Source: Alphaproteobacteria bacterium
GTDB lineage: Bacteria > Pseudomonadota > Alphaproteobacteria > Micavibrionales > Micavibrionaceae
DNA length: 46,791 nt
NCBI GenBank assembly: GCA_021776075.1
Contig: JAJFGQ010000042.1
Span: 1-46,791 of the forward strand
Reading direction: 5' to 3'
The notes beneath the pieces were generated by a model. That model did not search any database. It had not been told where the DNA came from and was given only the letters and a program-made list of their open reading frames with translations. A program made the position numbers and the translations under genes. This document shows, piece by piece, positions 25,961-33,580 of this stretch. The stretch's first letter is position 1, and every line of letters begins with the position of its first letter.

Positions 25961-26125
25961 CCGGGGAAATCCGGGGAAATAATGTACGAAATTCTATAAA
26001 ATCCGAGCTATTAATAGTGAATTAACGCTCTATCGGGCATGATGGTACAGGCTCTTGTTTTTTACTTTTTCAAGTGATACGGGGCTGGTAAAATTTTTGA
26101 GAAAATATTCTCTTGCGGGGAAATA
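25961..26125 (+). repeat. duplicated Shine-Dalgarno/start segment ahead of the diguanylate cyclase
   Basis: CCGGGGAAAT occurs twice in tandem at 25961-25980. The second copy continues as CGGGGAAATAATG (25972-25984), identical to 26116-26128, the ribosome-binding site and start codon of the diguanylate cyclase. The upstream copy begins the five-codon frame MYEIL followed by TAA (25982-25999), and both copies are followed by TACGAA. A small hairpin GAGAA-AATA-TTCTC (26099-26112) lies directly before the second copy. Confidence 0.7.
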
Positions 26126-27184
26126 ATGGAATACGAACATAATATACAACAAGCGGCGGAATATGCTCAAACGGCTCTGAGCCGCCTAAAAAAAGAAAAA
26201 CTAGCACCCACCCCCGATAATTTTACGTTGTGGTACATATACTATTCCGGTCAAAGCCCTGAGCTAACGCGCGCTATCGATATTCTGGTCAGTAACGGCC
26301 AAACCCTTACAGAGGGGCGATGCTATGAGCTTTATCAAAGATTTTTAAGTGAAAATAGCGACGAAGAACGAATCAGACGGGCGGGTACCCGAATACAAGA
26401 CACAATCAAAAATGTTAGCGGCGCTGTCCTTAATGTCAAAACAGCAACATCGCAATACGGTGGCACGCTGGATGACATCAATGAAAAAGTGAATAATGTA
26501 AAAAACACAGACGAGCTAAAAGGCATCCTGTCTTCCATCATGGAAGACACACAGGTCATGATCGAACATAACCACAAACTTGAAGAACAACTTGATATGT
26601 CTTCTATGGTGATGGAAGAGCTGGAGCGTGATCTTGAAAGCATCCGTAAAGAGGCTCTGACCGATGGTTTAACGGGGCTGGCCAATCGTAAAGCTTTTGA
26701 TGAAGCGTTACGTCATGTGGCGGAAGAATCAGAAGAATCGCAGTCAACTTTTTCGCTCGTTATGCTGGATATTGATCATTTCAAAGGCTTTAATGATAAT
26801 TTCGGTCACCAGATCGGCGATCAGGTTTTACGCCTTGTTGCCAAAACTTTGGTAGATGGTGTAAAGGGCCGCGACACAGCCGCCCGTTACGGGGGAGAAG
26901 AATTCGCTATTATCCTGCCAGACACGCATTTAACAGCGGCTGTTGTCGTTAGTAACGCCCTGCGCCAAGCCGTAGCAAGCAAAGATGTTGTAAACAGAAA
27001 TACCGGTGAAAAACTAAGCCGTATTACTTTATCCGCCGGGGCCGCAGAATTTATTCCGGGTGAAACCTTATCGGATCTGATAGAACGCTCTGATTCGGCA
27101 CTGTATACCGCCAAGCATAATGGCCGCAACCAAGTTGCTGCCGCACCAACGCCGGCGCAAAAAAAGCAAAAAGAAACAGGTTAA
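26126..27184 (+). CDS. diguanylate cyclase (GGDEF domain)
   Basis: A 352-residue soluble protein that should make cyclic di-GMP from two GTP. The C-terminal domain has DGLTGLANRKAFDEAL (180-195), DIDHFKGFND with metal-binding D215, and the active loop GGEEF (256-260). The product-inhibition I-site upstream is degenerate: K-x-x-D (247-250) in place of R-x-x-D. Residues about 8-75 form a helical N-terminal domain (LAPTPDNFTLWYIYYSGQSPEL) common in alphaproteobacterial cyclases, then a coiled-coil stretch (about 115-178). Its role may be signal input or dimerisation. The ribosome-binding segment is duplicated upstream. It converges with the HEAT-repeat gene two bases later. Confidence 0.92.
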   Translation: MEYEHNIQQAAEYAQTALSRLKKEKLAPTPDNFTLWYIYYSGQSPELTRAIDILVSNGQTLTEGRCYELYQRFLSENSDEERIRRAGTRIQDTIKNVSGAVLNVKTATSQYGGTLDDINEKVNNVKNTDELKGILSSIMEDTQVMIEHNHKLEEQLDMSSMVMEELERDLESIRKEALTDGLTGLANRKAFDEALRHVAEESEESQSTFSLVMLDIDHFKGFNDNFGHQIGDQVLRLVAKTLVDGVKGRDTAARYGGEEFAIILPDTHLTAAVVVSNALRQAVASKDVVNRNTGEKLSRITLSAGAAEFIPGETLSDLIERSDSALYTAKHNGRNQVAAAPTPAQKKQKETG

Positions 27185-27186
27185 TT

Positions 27187-28371
27187 TTATATTTTCGAGA
27201 CAGGATTTCCCATAGAGCCTAAGAGGCCGGGCCGGGAAGGAAAAGACACGGCTCTCTTTTTTTCACTAACAATATTATGCGCATCTGCAATGGCCTGTAT
27301 ATATTCAGCCGCCGTTTCACGAACCTGTTGATCGTCATCCCGGATAAGCGGTTTAAGGATATCAATAGCCGTTTTTCCATGTTCTTTGTGTTCTGCGCCA
27401 ATCATGCCAATCATGCTAACCGCCGTCATTTTTGTTTCCGGTGTGTCTTTCCAAAGCAATACAGAAAGAGCCTTCATCGCCTCCGGTGCATATTCTGCAT
27501 AACGCTGACCGATCCAGCCTGTGATACTTATGGCGGCGGCTTTTACGGCCTGCGTTTCATCCCTGAAAAGCGGTTTTACCGCCTGAATGGTTTCCTGTGC
27601 GTAAAACCAGTTATTTTCTGCAATAGTGCCAAGGTCATATACAGCCGTCTCCCGTACACGTGCGCTCTCATCGTGAGCCATGACTTTGAGCGTATTAAAA
27701 GCCTTATGAAGATGTAGCCTGTATTTCTCACCCAGACTACGTAGACCGGATGACACCATATCCCGTATTTCCGTATGAGAATTCTGGCTCAGTTCCAACA
27801 TTTTGTTGAATGACCGCTCTCTGAAAGAGTCATGATTCAAACCCATAATAGCAATACCAGCCGTTGCTTCCGACCGTATAGCCGGATCGGAATCTTCCAA
27901 CAGAGAAACCATTAAATCAAAAGTCGTGCTGCCGAATTTTAGATATTTCGACGCGATCATACCGGTTTCCCCCAAAGCCGCCATGCGTATTTCTGACTCA
28001 TCATCTTGGAGGAGGGGTATTAAGGCAGCAAAAGCTTCATCTGCTGACTGAGGACGATCATAACCCGTTTTTCCGACAGCCGTTATCGCCTGTAAACGGC
28101 TTTTCATATCCAGCGTTTGATCTCCTGCCCGCTCTAACAAAGCTCCAAAAGTCCAGCCAAAGAAATCATCCTCTTCCACCTGTACCGGCAGTAATATCTG
28201 TGTATGAAATCCCTCATGAAGCCGCTCATGAAACCCTTGGGCATTAGAAAAATGATGTTTTACAGATGGCGAGGCAGATGCCGCCGTTGTAATGAGCGAT
28301 GTGGCTAGCAAAAACGCCGTTGTCAGGGCAAAAGTGCCCGTTAAATTTTTTCTGAAACCTGATTTTTTCAT
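27187..28371 (-). CDS. secreted HEAT-repeat protein
   Basis: A 394-residue protein with a classic signal peptide (basic KKSGFRK, hydrophobic core about 11-30, cleavage near ASA-S at 34), so it is exported. The mature part is about seven HEAT repeats of 35-40 residues, each with the pattern aspartate-x-x-x-x-(V/I)R-x-x-A followed by (I/L)G, for example SDPAIRSEATAGIAIMG and DDDQQVRETAAEYIQAI. HEAT solenoids bind other proteins; phycobilisome-lyase type HEAT proteins share the same look. AGGA precedes the ATG. It is divergent from the helicase gene. No function assigned beyond protein binding in the periplasm. Confidence 0.82.
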   Translation of the reverse strand: MKKSGFRKNLTGTFALTTAFLLATSLITTAASASPSVKHHFSNAQGFHERLHEGFHTQILLPVQVEEDDFFGWTFGALLERAGDQTLDMKSRLQAITAVGKTGYDRPQSADEAFAALIPLLQDDESEIRMAALGETGMIASKYLKFGSTTFDLMVSLLEDSDPAIRSEATAGIAIMGLNHDSFRERSFNKMLELSQNSHTEIRDMVSSGLRSLGEKYRLHLHKAFNTLKVMAHDESARVRETAVYDLGTIAENNWFYAQETIQAVKPLFRDETQAVKAAAISITGWIGQRYAEYAPEAMKALSVLLWKDTPETKMTAVSMIGMIGAEHKEHGKTAIDILKPLIRDDDQQVRETAAEYIQAIADAHNIVSEKKRAVSFPSRPGLLGSMGNPVSKI

Positions 28372-28471
28372 GATCTGTTTCCTCTCCCTGATTTTATTTT
28401 TTTATAGTTTAAGAAAAAATTTGCCATGTTATACGGGTCGCTACAAGCTTTTTTAATGTTTGATTGAAGGT

Positions 28472-28500
28472 TTGACGCTAGAGCGAATAGCCCCTATTTA
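28472..28500 (+). promoter_or_regulatory. candidate promoter of the UvrD/PcrA gene
   Basis: TTGACG (28472-28477), a 17-base spacer and TATTTA (28495-28500). Transcription would be expected about seven bases later, at the A of the start codon at 28507. The -10 element matches only TAT of the consensus; a TATAAA lies four bases further on. Confidence 0.4.
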
Positions 28501-28506
28501 TAAACT

Positions 28507-30753
28507 ATGCAAACCCCAGAATTAAAAAATATGGAATCACAGAGTAGCACACCAGCTTACATGGCCGGCCTTAATCCCGCCCAGCAGGAGGCTGTCGAAA
28601 CCCTTGACGGCCCGCTTCTGGTTTTGGCCGGGGCCGGAACAGGAAAAACACGGGTTCTAACAACGCGTCTGGCTCACATATTACAGACAAGCCGGGCTTT
28701 TCCCGGTGAAATTCTTGCCGTTACCTTTACCAATAAGGCGGCGCAAGAAATGAAAACACGTGTCAGCCAGATATTAGACGGACAGCCCGTAGAAGGTTGG
28801 TGGTTGGGTACTTTTCATGCCCTCGCGGCGCGTATGTTACGGCGGCACGCTAATCTTGTCGGTCTTGAGTCCGGCTTTACCATTATCGACCCGGATGATC
28901 AGGTGCGCCTCCTGAAACAAATTATGGAATCACGGAATATCGACACTAAAAAATGGAAACCAAAAGCGATGGTTTCCATTATTAATAGCTGGAAAGATAA
29001 GGCGCGGCTTCCCGGTGATATAGCTGCAAATGATGGTGGTGATGCGGCGGGCGGGCAAATGCTGACTCTTTACCGGCAATATCAGGATCGTTTGAAAACA
29101 GTCAATGCCTGCGATTTTGGCGACCTATTAATGCATATGATCACGATTTTCCGTGACCCCCAAAACGCAACCATTCTGGCCGATTATCACCGCCGTTTCA
29201 AATATATTCTGGTTGATGAATATCAGGATACCAACGTCGCACAATATATGTGGTTGCGGCTTTTGGCACAGGGTACAGGCAATATATGCTGTGTTGGTGA
29301 TGACGATCAGTCCATTTATGGCTGGCGCGGCGCCGAAGTTGGCAATATTTTACGATTTGAAAAAGACTTCCCCGGCGCAAAAATTGTACGGCTGGAACAG
29401 AATTATCGTTCTACCGGTCATATACTCGGTGCGGCAGATGGTGTCATCAGCCATAATGCGGATCGTCTGGGTAAAACATTATGGTCCGATGCTGTGCAGG
29501 GAGAAAAGGTTGTTGTGCGCGGTTTATGGGACGGCGGGGCTGAAGCCCGATGGGTCGGAGAAACCATAGAAGAGCTTCAAAAAAAACAATGGGCCTTAAA
29601 TCGCATGGCTATTCTGGTGCGGGCCGGTTTTCAAATGCGGGAATTTGAAGAACGCTTTATACAGCTTGGCCTTCCCTACCGTGTTATTGGGGGCCCGCGT
29701 TTTTATGAGCGTCAGGAAATTCGAGATGCTCTAGCTTATTTGCGTTTTATTGTACAACCTGCTGATGATCTGGCGCTGGAGCGTATTATTAATACGCCGA
29801 AAAGGAGCATTGGCGGCACAACCGTTAAAACACTGTACGCGTACGCCCGCTCAAAAGGTACAAACCTGCATGTTGCTATAGCAGATCTACTGGAAACGGA
29901 TGAATTACGGCCAAAAATGCGCACGGTATTACAAAACCTTATGAATGATTTTGCGCGATGGCGTTCCCTTCTTGAGACAACAAAACATACGGAGCTGGCC
30001 GCCATGGTTCTGGATGAATCCGGCTATGCACAGATGTGGAAAGACGATAAGGCGCCTGATGCGCCGGGGCGTCTTGAAAACCTGAAAGAATTTGTAGCGG
30101 GAACAGAAGATTACGAATCCCTGCCCGCTTTTCTGGAACATGTGGCGTTGGTCATGGAAAACCAGGATAAAAAACAAGGCGAAGCTGTTTCTTTAATGAC
30201 CCTGCACGGCGCCAAGGGGCTTGAATTTGATGCTATTTTCCTCCCCGGTTGGGAAGAAGGTCTGTTTCCATCCCAACGAACAATGGATGAACAGGGTATC
30301 AAGGGTCTGGAAGAAGAACGCAGGCTGGCTTATGTGGGCTTAACCCGTGCACGACAACGGGCCTACGTGTCTTTTGTAGCAAACAGACGCATGTACGGGA
30401 ACTGGATCAATGCTATTCCCTCACGCTTTGTAGATGAATTACCAGCGGATCACGCTGAAATACAAGCAGATAGCGGGTTGTATAAGGGTCGCTCCACGCA
30501 TTGGGACTCAAGCGGTAGTATGGGGGACTCAAGCGGTAGCGTAGGAAATTCAAGCGGTAGCGCGATAAAAACAACCGAGCGTAAACTCTCCTCCGAAAGC
30601 AGCGCGGCTTTTGGTCGCGGGGATCGTGTGTTTCACGATAAATTCGGCCATGGTACGATTATTAATATTGATCATAACAAACTTGATATTCAATTCGATC
30701 AAAGTGGCCAGAAACGTGTCATAGATAGTTTTGTAGAAAAAGAAGATGAATGA
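28507..30753 (+). CDS. UvrD/PcrA-type superfamily 1 DNA helicase
   Basis: A 748-residue 3'-5' helicase used in nucleotide-excision and mismatch repair and in fork restart. Motifs in order: Q motif LNPAQQEAV (22-30), Walker A AGAGTGKT (41-48), DEYQDTN, DDDQSIYGWRGA, QNYRSTGHIL, LMTLHGAKGLEFD and VGLTRARQRAYVSF. The C-terminal Tudor-like domain typical of PcrA is seen as GDRVFHDKFGHGTIINID. Between residues 667 and 687 three seven-residue repeats (SSGS core) are encoded by a 21-base tandem repeat. The start has no Shine-Dalgarno sequence; ATG 28531 and 28561 are alternatives. MutL elsewhere in the window is a repair partner by pathway. Confidence 0.94.
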   Translation: MQTPELKNMESQSSTPAYMAGLNPAQQEAVETLDGPLLVLAGAGTGKTRVLTTRLAHILQTSRAFPGEILAVTFTNKAAQEMKTRVSQILDGQPVEGWWLGTFHALAARMLRRHANLVGLESGFTIIDPDDQVRLLKQIMESRNIDTKKWKPKAMVSIINSWKDKARLPGDIAANDGGDAAGGQMLTLYRQYQDRLKTVNACDFGDLLMHMITIFRDPQNATILADYHRRFKYILVDEYQDTNVAQYMWLRLLAQGTGNICCVGDDDQSIYGWRGAEVGNILRFEKDFPGAKIVRLEQNYRSTGHILGAADGVISHNADRLGKTLWSDAVQGEKVVVRGLWDGGAEARWVGETIEELQKKQWALNRMAILVRAGFQMREFEERFIQLGLPYRVIGGPRFYERQEIRDALAYLRFIVQPADDLALERIINTPKRSIGGTTVKTLYAYARSKGTNLHVAIADLLETDELRPKMRTVLQNLMNDFARWRSLLETTKHTELAAMVLDESGYAQMWKDDKAPDAPGRLENLKEFVAGTEDYESLPAFLEHVALVMENQDKKQGEAVSLMTLHGAKGLEFDAIFLPGWEEGLFPSQRTMDEQGIKGLEEERRLAYVGLTRARQRAYVSFVANRRMYGNWINAIPSRFVDELPADHAEIQADSGLYKGRSTHWDSSGSMGDSSGSVGNSSGSAIKTTERKLSSESSAAFGRGDRVFHDKFGHGTIINIDHNKLDIQFDQSGQKRVIDSFVEKEDE
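30505..30567 (+). repeat. three 21-base tandem repeats in the helicase linker
   Basis: Three in-frame copies (30505-30525, 30526-30546, 30547-30567) share TCAAGCGGTAG and encode (D/N)SSGS(M/V/A)x. They lie in the flexible linker before the Tudor-like domain, so gain or loss of a copy would keep the frame. Confidence 0.85.
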
Positions 30754-30789
30754 CAAAACCCGCCGTTTCGGAAATAAAAAGCGTGCATA

Positions 30790-30818
30790 AAGACAGTAAA
30801 TTTTGTATGTGCTATAAG
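30790..30818 (+). promoter_or_regulatory. candidate extended -10 promoter for surA
   Basis: AAGACA (30790-30795), a 17-base spacer and TGC-TATAAG (TG at 30810-30811, box 30813-30818). The extended TGn element strengthens the -10. It lies 35 bases before the surA-like start. Confidence 0.5.
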
Positions 30819-30853
30819 AATTAAAATGTTTTAACAGGGATAGGACGGTTCAT

Positions 30854-31813
30854 ATGCGTACCCGTTTTTTTACGGCCTTTATCATAGCTGTCGTTTTCGC
30901 AAGCTTTCCGGGAAAAGAACCCGCATGGGCTGAGTCCGGGCGCACGGTCAGTATTGCAGCCGTCGTTAACGATAAGGCCGTTTCTGCCGCGGATGTTGAA
31001 GACCGTATGGCCCTTGTTATGACCTCTTCCGGCATGCCCAACACCAAGGATATGAGGGAACGACTTCGCCCCCAGATTATTGCGGCCCTCATTGAAGAAC
31101 AATTAAAGCTTCAGGAGGCCGCCCGGCTGGAAATTGTCGTCACACAGGCTGATATTGATGAAGGCTTTGCTGTAATTGCCGGACAAAATGGCCTCACAGG
31201 ATCACAGTTTGCCTCTCTTTTACAAAAGGAAAAGGTGTCTCCGCATACGCTTCAGGAACAGATAAAAGCACAAATGGCGTGGTCTGCTGTAATCCAGAAA
31301 CGTTTGAGGCCGCAAGTCTCAATCACTGACAATGAGGTTGATGCCACATTGCAGCGTTTAAAAGCCAGCACAGGTAAAACGCAATATCTGGCATCGGAAA
31401 TTTTTCTTCCCATTGAATCGCCGCGTAATGAAAATGACGTACGGCAATTATCAGACCGCATAACCCGGGAGCTAATTGAAGGCGGCGCCTCTTTTCAGCG
31501 ACTGGCACAACAATTTTCTCAAGCCGCCGGGGCCTCCCGGGGCGGTGATATGGGCTGGGTACAGGAAGGCCAGTTATCTACTGAACTGGATGAGATACTA
31601 TCAAAAATGAATGAGGGAGAATTAAGCCAGCCTATTCGTTCGCTCGCAGGGTATCATATTCTCTATCTGCGGAAAAAAAGCGCTATCTCCGCTGCCACTC
31701 TTCCTTCCCGTGAAGAAATTGGAACCCGCATGGGAATGGAGCGTCTTGACAGGCTACAACGCCGACACCTTCAAGACCTTAAGGCCTCAGCTTTTATTGA
31801 GCACCGTGTCTGA
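30854..31813 (+). CDS. SurA-like periplasmic peptidyl-prolyl isomerase
   Basis: A 319-residue periplasmic chaperone of the SurA type, which guides outer-membrane proteins to the BAM complex. It has a signal peptide (cleavage near AWA-E, residue 26), an N-terminal SurA helical domain (about 30-160, with VVNDKAVSAADVEDR), and a single parvulin domain (about 175-275, ending in GELSQPIRSLAGYHILYL). E. coli SurA has two parvulin domains; one is common in alphaproteobacteria. AGGA lies nine bases before the ATG. It overlaps rsmA by eight bases. In many relatives lptD precedes and pdxA follows; neither is adjacent here. Confidence 0.88.
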   Translation: MRTRFFTAFIIAVVFASFPGKEPAWAESGRTVSIAAVVNDKAVSAADVEDRMALVMTSSGMPNTKDMRERLRPQIIAALIEEQLKLQEAARLEIVVTQADIDEGFAVIAGQNGLTGSQFASLLQKEKVSPHTLQEQIKAQMAWSAVIQKRLRPQVSITDNEVDATLQRLKASTGKTQYLASEIFLPIESPRNENDVRQLSDRITRELIEGGASFQRLAQQFSQAAGASRGGDMGWVQEGQLSTELDEILSKMNEGELSQPIRSLAGYHILYLRKKSAISAATLPSREEIGTRMGMERLDRLQRRHLQDLKASAFIEHRV

Positions 31814-32639
31814 TATAGATTCATTGCCCCCTTTACGGGAAGTCATAGCGACCCATGACTTGCGGGCTGAAAAAAAGCTGGGGCAAAATTTTTTGCTCGA
31901 TCTGAATATTACGGATAAAATTGCAGCTGCGGCCGGCGATCTAAGCCATGCGACTGTTTTTGAAATTGGGCCGGGACCCGGTGGTTTAACACGCAGCCTT
32001 TTGAAGGCGGGTGCCGCCAAAGTAATTGCTGTCGAGTATGACAAGCGTGCCGTTGATGCCTTACAGGGCTTGGTTGAGGCCGCGTCGGGCCGGCTGGAGG
32101 TTATTCATGGCGACGCACTGGATATAGACCTTTTGGCCCTTTTGATCCCCCCGACACAGGGGAACCATGTGCTTGTAGCCAATCTACCCTATAATATTGC
32201 CACGCCACTTCTGATCGGATGGTTGAAACAAATACGAAAAAATCCGGAGAGCTACCAAACCATGGTTCTGATGTTTCAGCGTGAAGTGGCCGAGCGGTTA
32301 GTTGCCGTTCCGGGAACAAAGGCCTATGGCCGCCTGTCCATAATAACGCAATGGCTATGCACCGCAAAACGGCAATTTAATTTACCGCCCGGTGCCTTTA
32401 CGCCGCCGCCAAAGGTTTCCTCCAGTGTTGTGCGATTTACGCCCAAAACATTACCCGATAATGCGCCGTCTTTTGACGCAATAGGTCGCCTTACGGCAGC
32501 CGCCTTCGGACAGCGGCGAAAAATGCTCAGATCCAGCCTGAAAGACTACGCGGATATCATGGAGAAAACCGATATTGATCCCACCTTGCGGGCCGAAAAT
32601 CTGTCTGTCGATGATTTTGTACGTCTGGCTGATCATTGA
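31806..32639 (+). CDS. rsmA: 16S rRNA dimethyladenosine transferase
   Basis: A 277-residue methyltransferase (RsmA/KsgA) that dimethylates two adjacent adenosines near the 3' end of 16S rRNA. The GTG start at 31806 gives the family N terminus (SDIDSLPPLREVIATHDLRA) and LGQNFLLDLN; it overlaps the surA stop by eight bases. The S-adenosylmethionine loop is EIGPGPGGLT (residues 53-62), and the catalytic NLPYNI motif follows in VANLPYNIATPLL. The C-terminal helical domain with FGQRRKMLRSSL is intact. Length is normal. Loss of this enzyme typically gives kasugamycin resistance. Confidence 0.95.
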   Translation: MSDIDSLPPLREVIATHDLRAEKKLGQNFLLDLNITDKIAAAAGDLSHATVFEIGPGPGGLTRSLLKAGAAKVIAVEYDKRAVDALQGLVEAASGRLEVIHGDALDIDLLALLIPPTQGNHVLVANLPYNIATPLLIGWLKQIRKNPESYQTMVLMFQREVAERLVAVPGTKAYGRLSIITQWLCTAKRQFNLPPGAFTPPPKVSSSVVRFTPKTLPDNAPSFDAIGRLTAAAFGQRRKMLRSSLKDYADIMEKTDIDPTLRAENLSVDDFVRLADH

Positions 32640-32674
32640 TTAGGCATAAACCGCATGTTCCATACCAAAAAAAC

Positions 32675-32704
32675 TTGCATTATAGGCTCTTTTTGTTGTA
32701 TTAT
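32675..32704 (+). promoter_or_regulatory. candidate promoter of the 32739 gene
   Basis: TTGCAT (32675-32680), an 18-base spacer and TATTAT (32699-32704, five of six consensus bases). Transcription would start near 32711, about 28 bases before the ATG at 32739. The -35 and spacer match those before the 23401 gene. Confidence 0.5.
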
Positions 32705-32738
32705 TTTCATAATCTATGTTAAATAAATAGTGGGAACA

Positions 32739-33548
32739 ATGTCAGAAGAAAAAGAAATCAAAGACGTAAAATCCGACAAAAAGAAGATTGATCCTAGCTC
32801 TCTCATCCGTGCTTTGGCTTTGCGTGTGCAGGAAGAAACCAGTCCCGATCTGTCTCCAAAATATATTGGTAAACGCGGGAATGGCGATCGGGATAATCTA
32901 GATAATGGAATAATCTGCCGTGCCGGCGCTTATTACCGTCTGGCCGAAGATGTCAGCACGGGAAATCGTGTCCTTCTATGTAGTTCTACATATAGCAATC
33001 TGGTTGGCGCGCGTGACGAAGATGGCAACATTCGTTTAAAAGATCCTGAAAAAATTGCCGAAAAAATTATCGCTGTATCGGCTTTTTGTCCTGTTCTTGT
33101 TCAGGATGAAGGTGGAATCAAAGGAAGCCGTCCCATGAAGGGCCGTAAATTCCGCCATGCCATGAATATTCATGAGGCAGAGAATCAAGAAAAGGGTCAA
33201 AACAGCCTGAATATATATCCTTCTGATATTACGACCTTGTTGTCTCAAAACAAGACAGACGAAGGCACAGAAAATAAAAAAACACTGCGAAGAATCATTC
33301 TACCAAGCGATAAAGTCTCTTACGGGTTTTATGAGCAGGAAGACGGAAAATGGCTTATACGGCGCCACATTAACACAGAAGAAGAATTGAAAAAGAAAAG
33401 TGAGGTCTTTGTTTATGTTGATGAGCAAGCACCGGACGGTCCGCTGGATCAGGCTGTATCGATGGGGGAACAAATAGGGATTTATGACTCTTTGCCGGAA
33501 GCCTATGCCCATATGGTTGTTGAGTCGAAAAAAGGACAGACCGCATAG
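32739..33548 (+). CDS. unknown soluble protein
   Basis: A 269-residue cytosolic protein starting at ATG 32739 (GTG 32730 is an alternative). The first 20 residues are highly charged. The middle contains a Gly/Asp-rich segment (KRGNGDRDNLDNG) followed by predicted beta strands (GIICRAGAYYRLAED, NRVLLCSSTYSNLVG), and the C-terminal third alternates charged loops and strands. No motif or domain that I know. It has a candidate promoter 35 bases upstream and precedes another unknown gene by 32 bases; the two probably form an operon. No function assigned. Confidence 0.68.
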   Translation: MSEEKEIKDVKSDKKKIDPSSLIRALALRVQEETSPDLSPKYIGKRGNGDRDNLDNGIICRAGAYYRLAEDVSTGNRVLLCSSTYSNLVGARDEDGNIRLKDPEKIAEKIIAVSAFCPVLVQDEGGIKGSRPMKGRKFRHAMNIHEAENQEKGQNSLNIYPSDITTLLSQNKTDEGTENKKTLRRIILPSDKVSYGFYEQEDGKWLIRRHINTEEELKKKSEVFVYVDEQAPDGPLDQAVSMGEQIGIYDSLPEAYAHMVVESKKGQTA

Positions 33549-33580
33549 AGCATGGTCACGCAACGTTAACCCTGAAAGAA

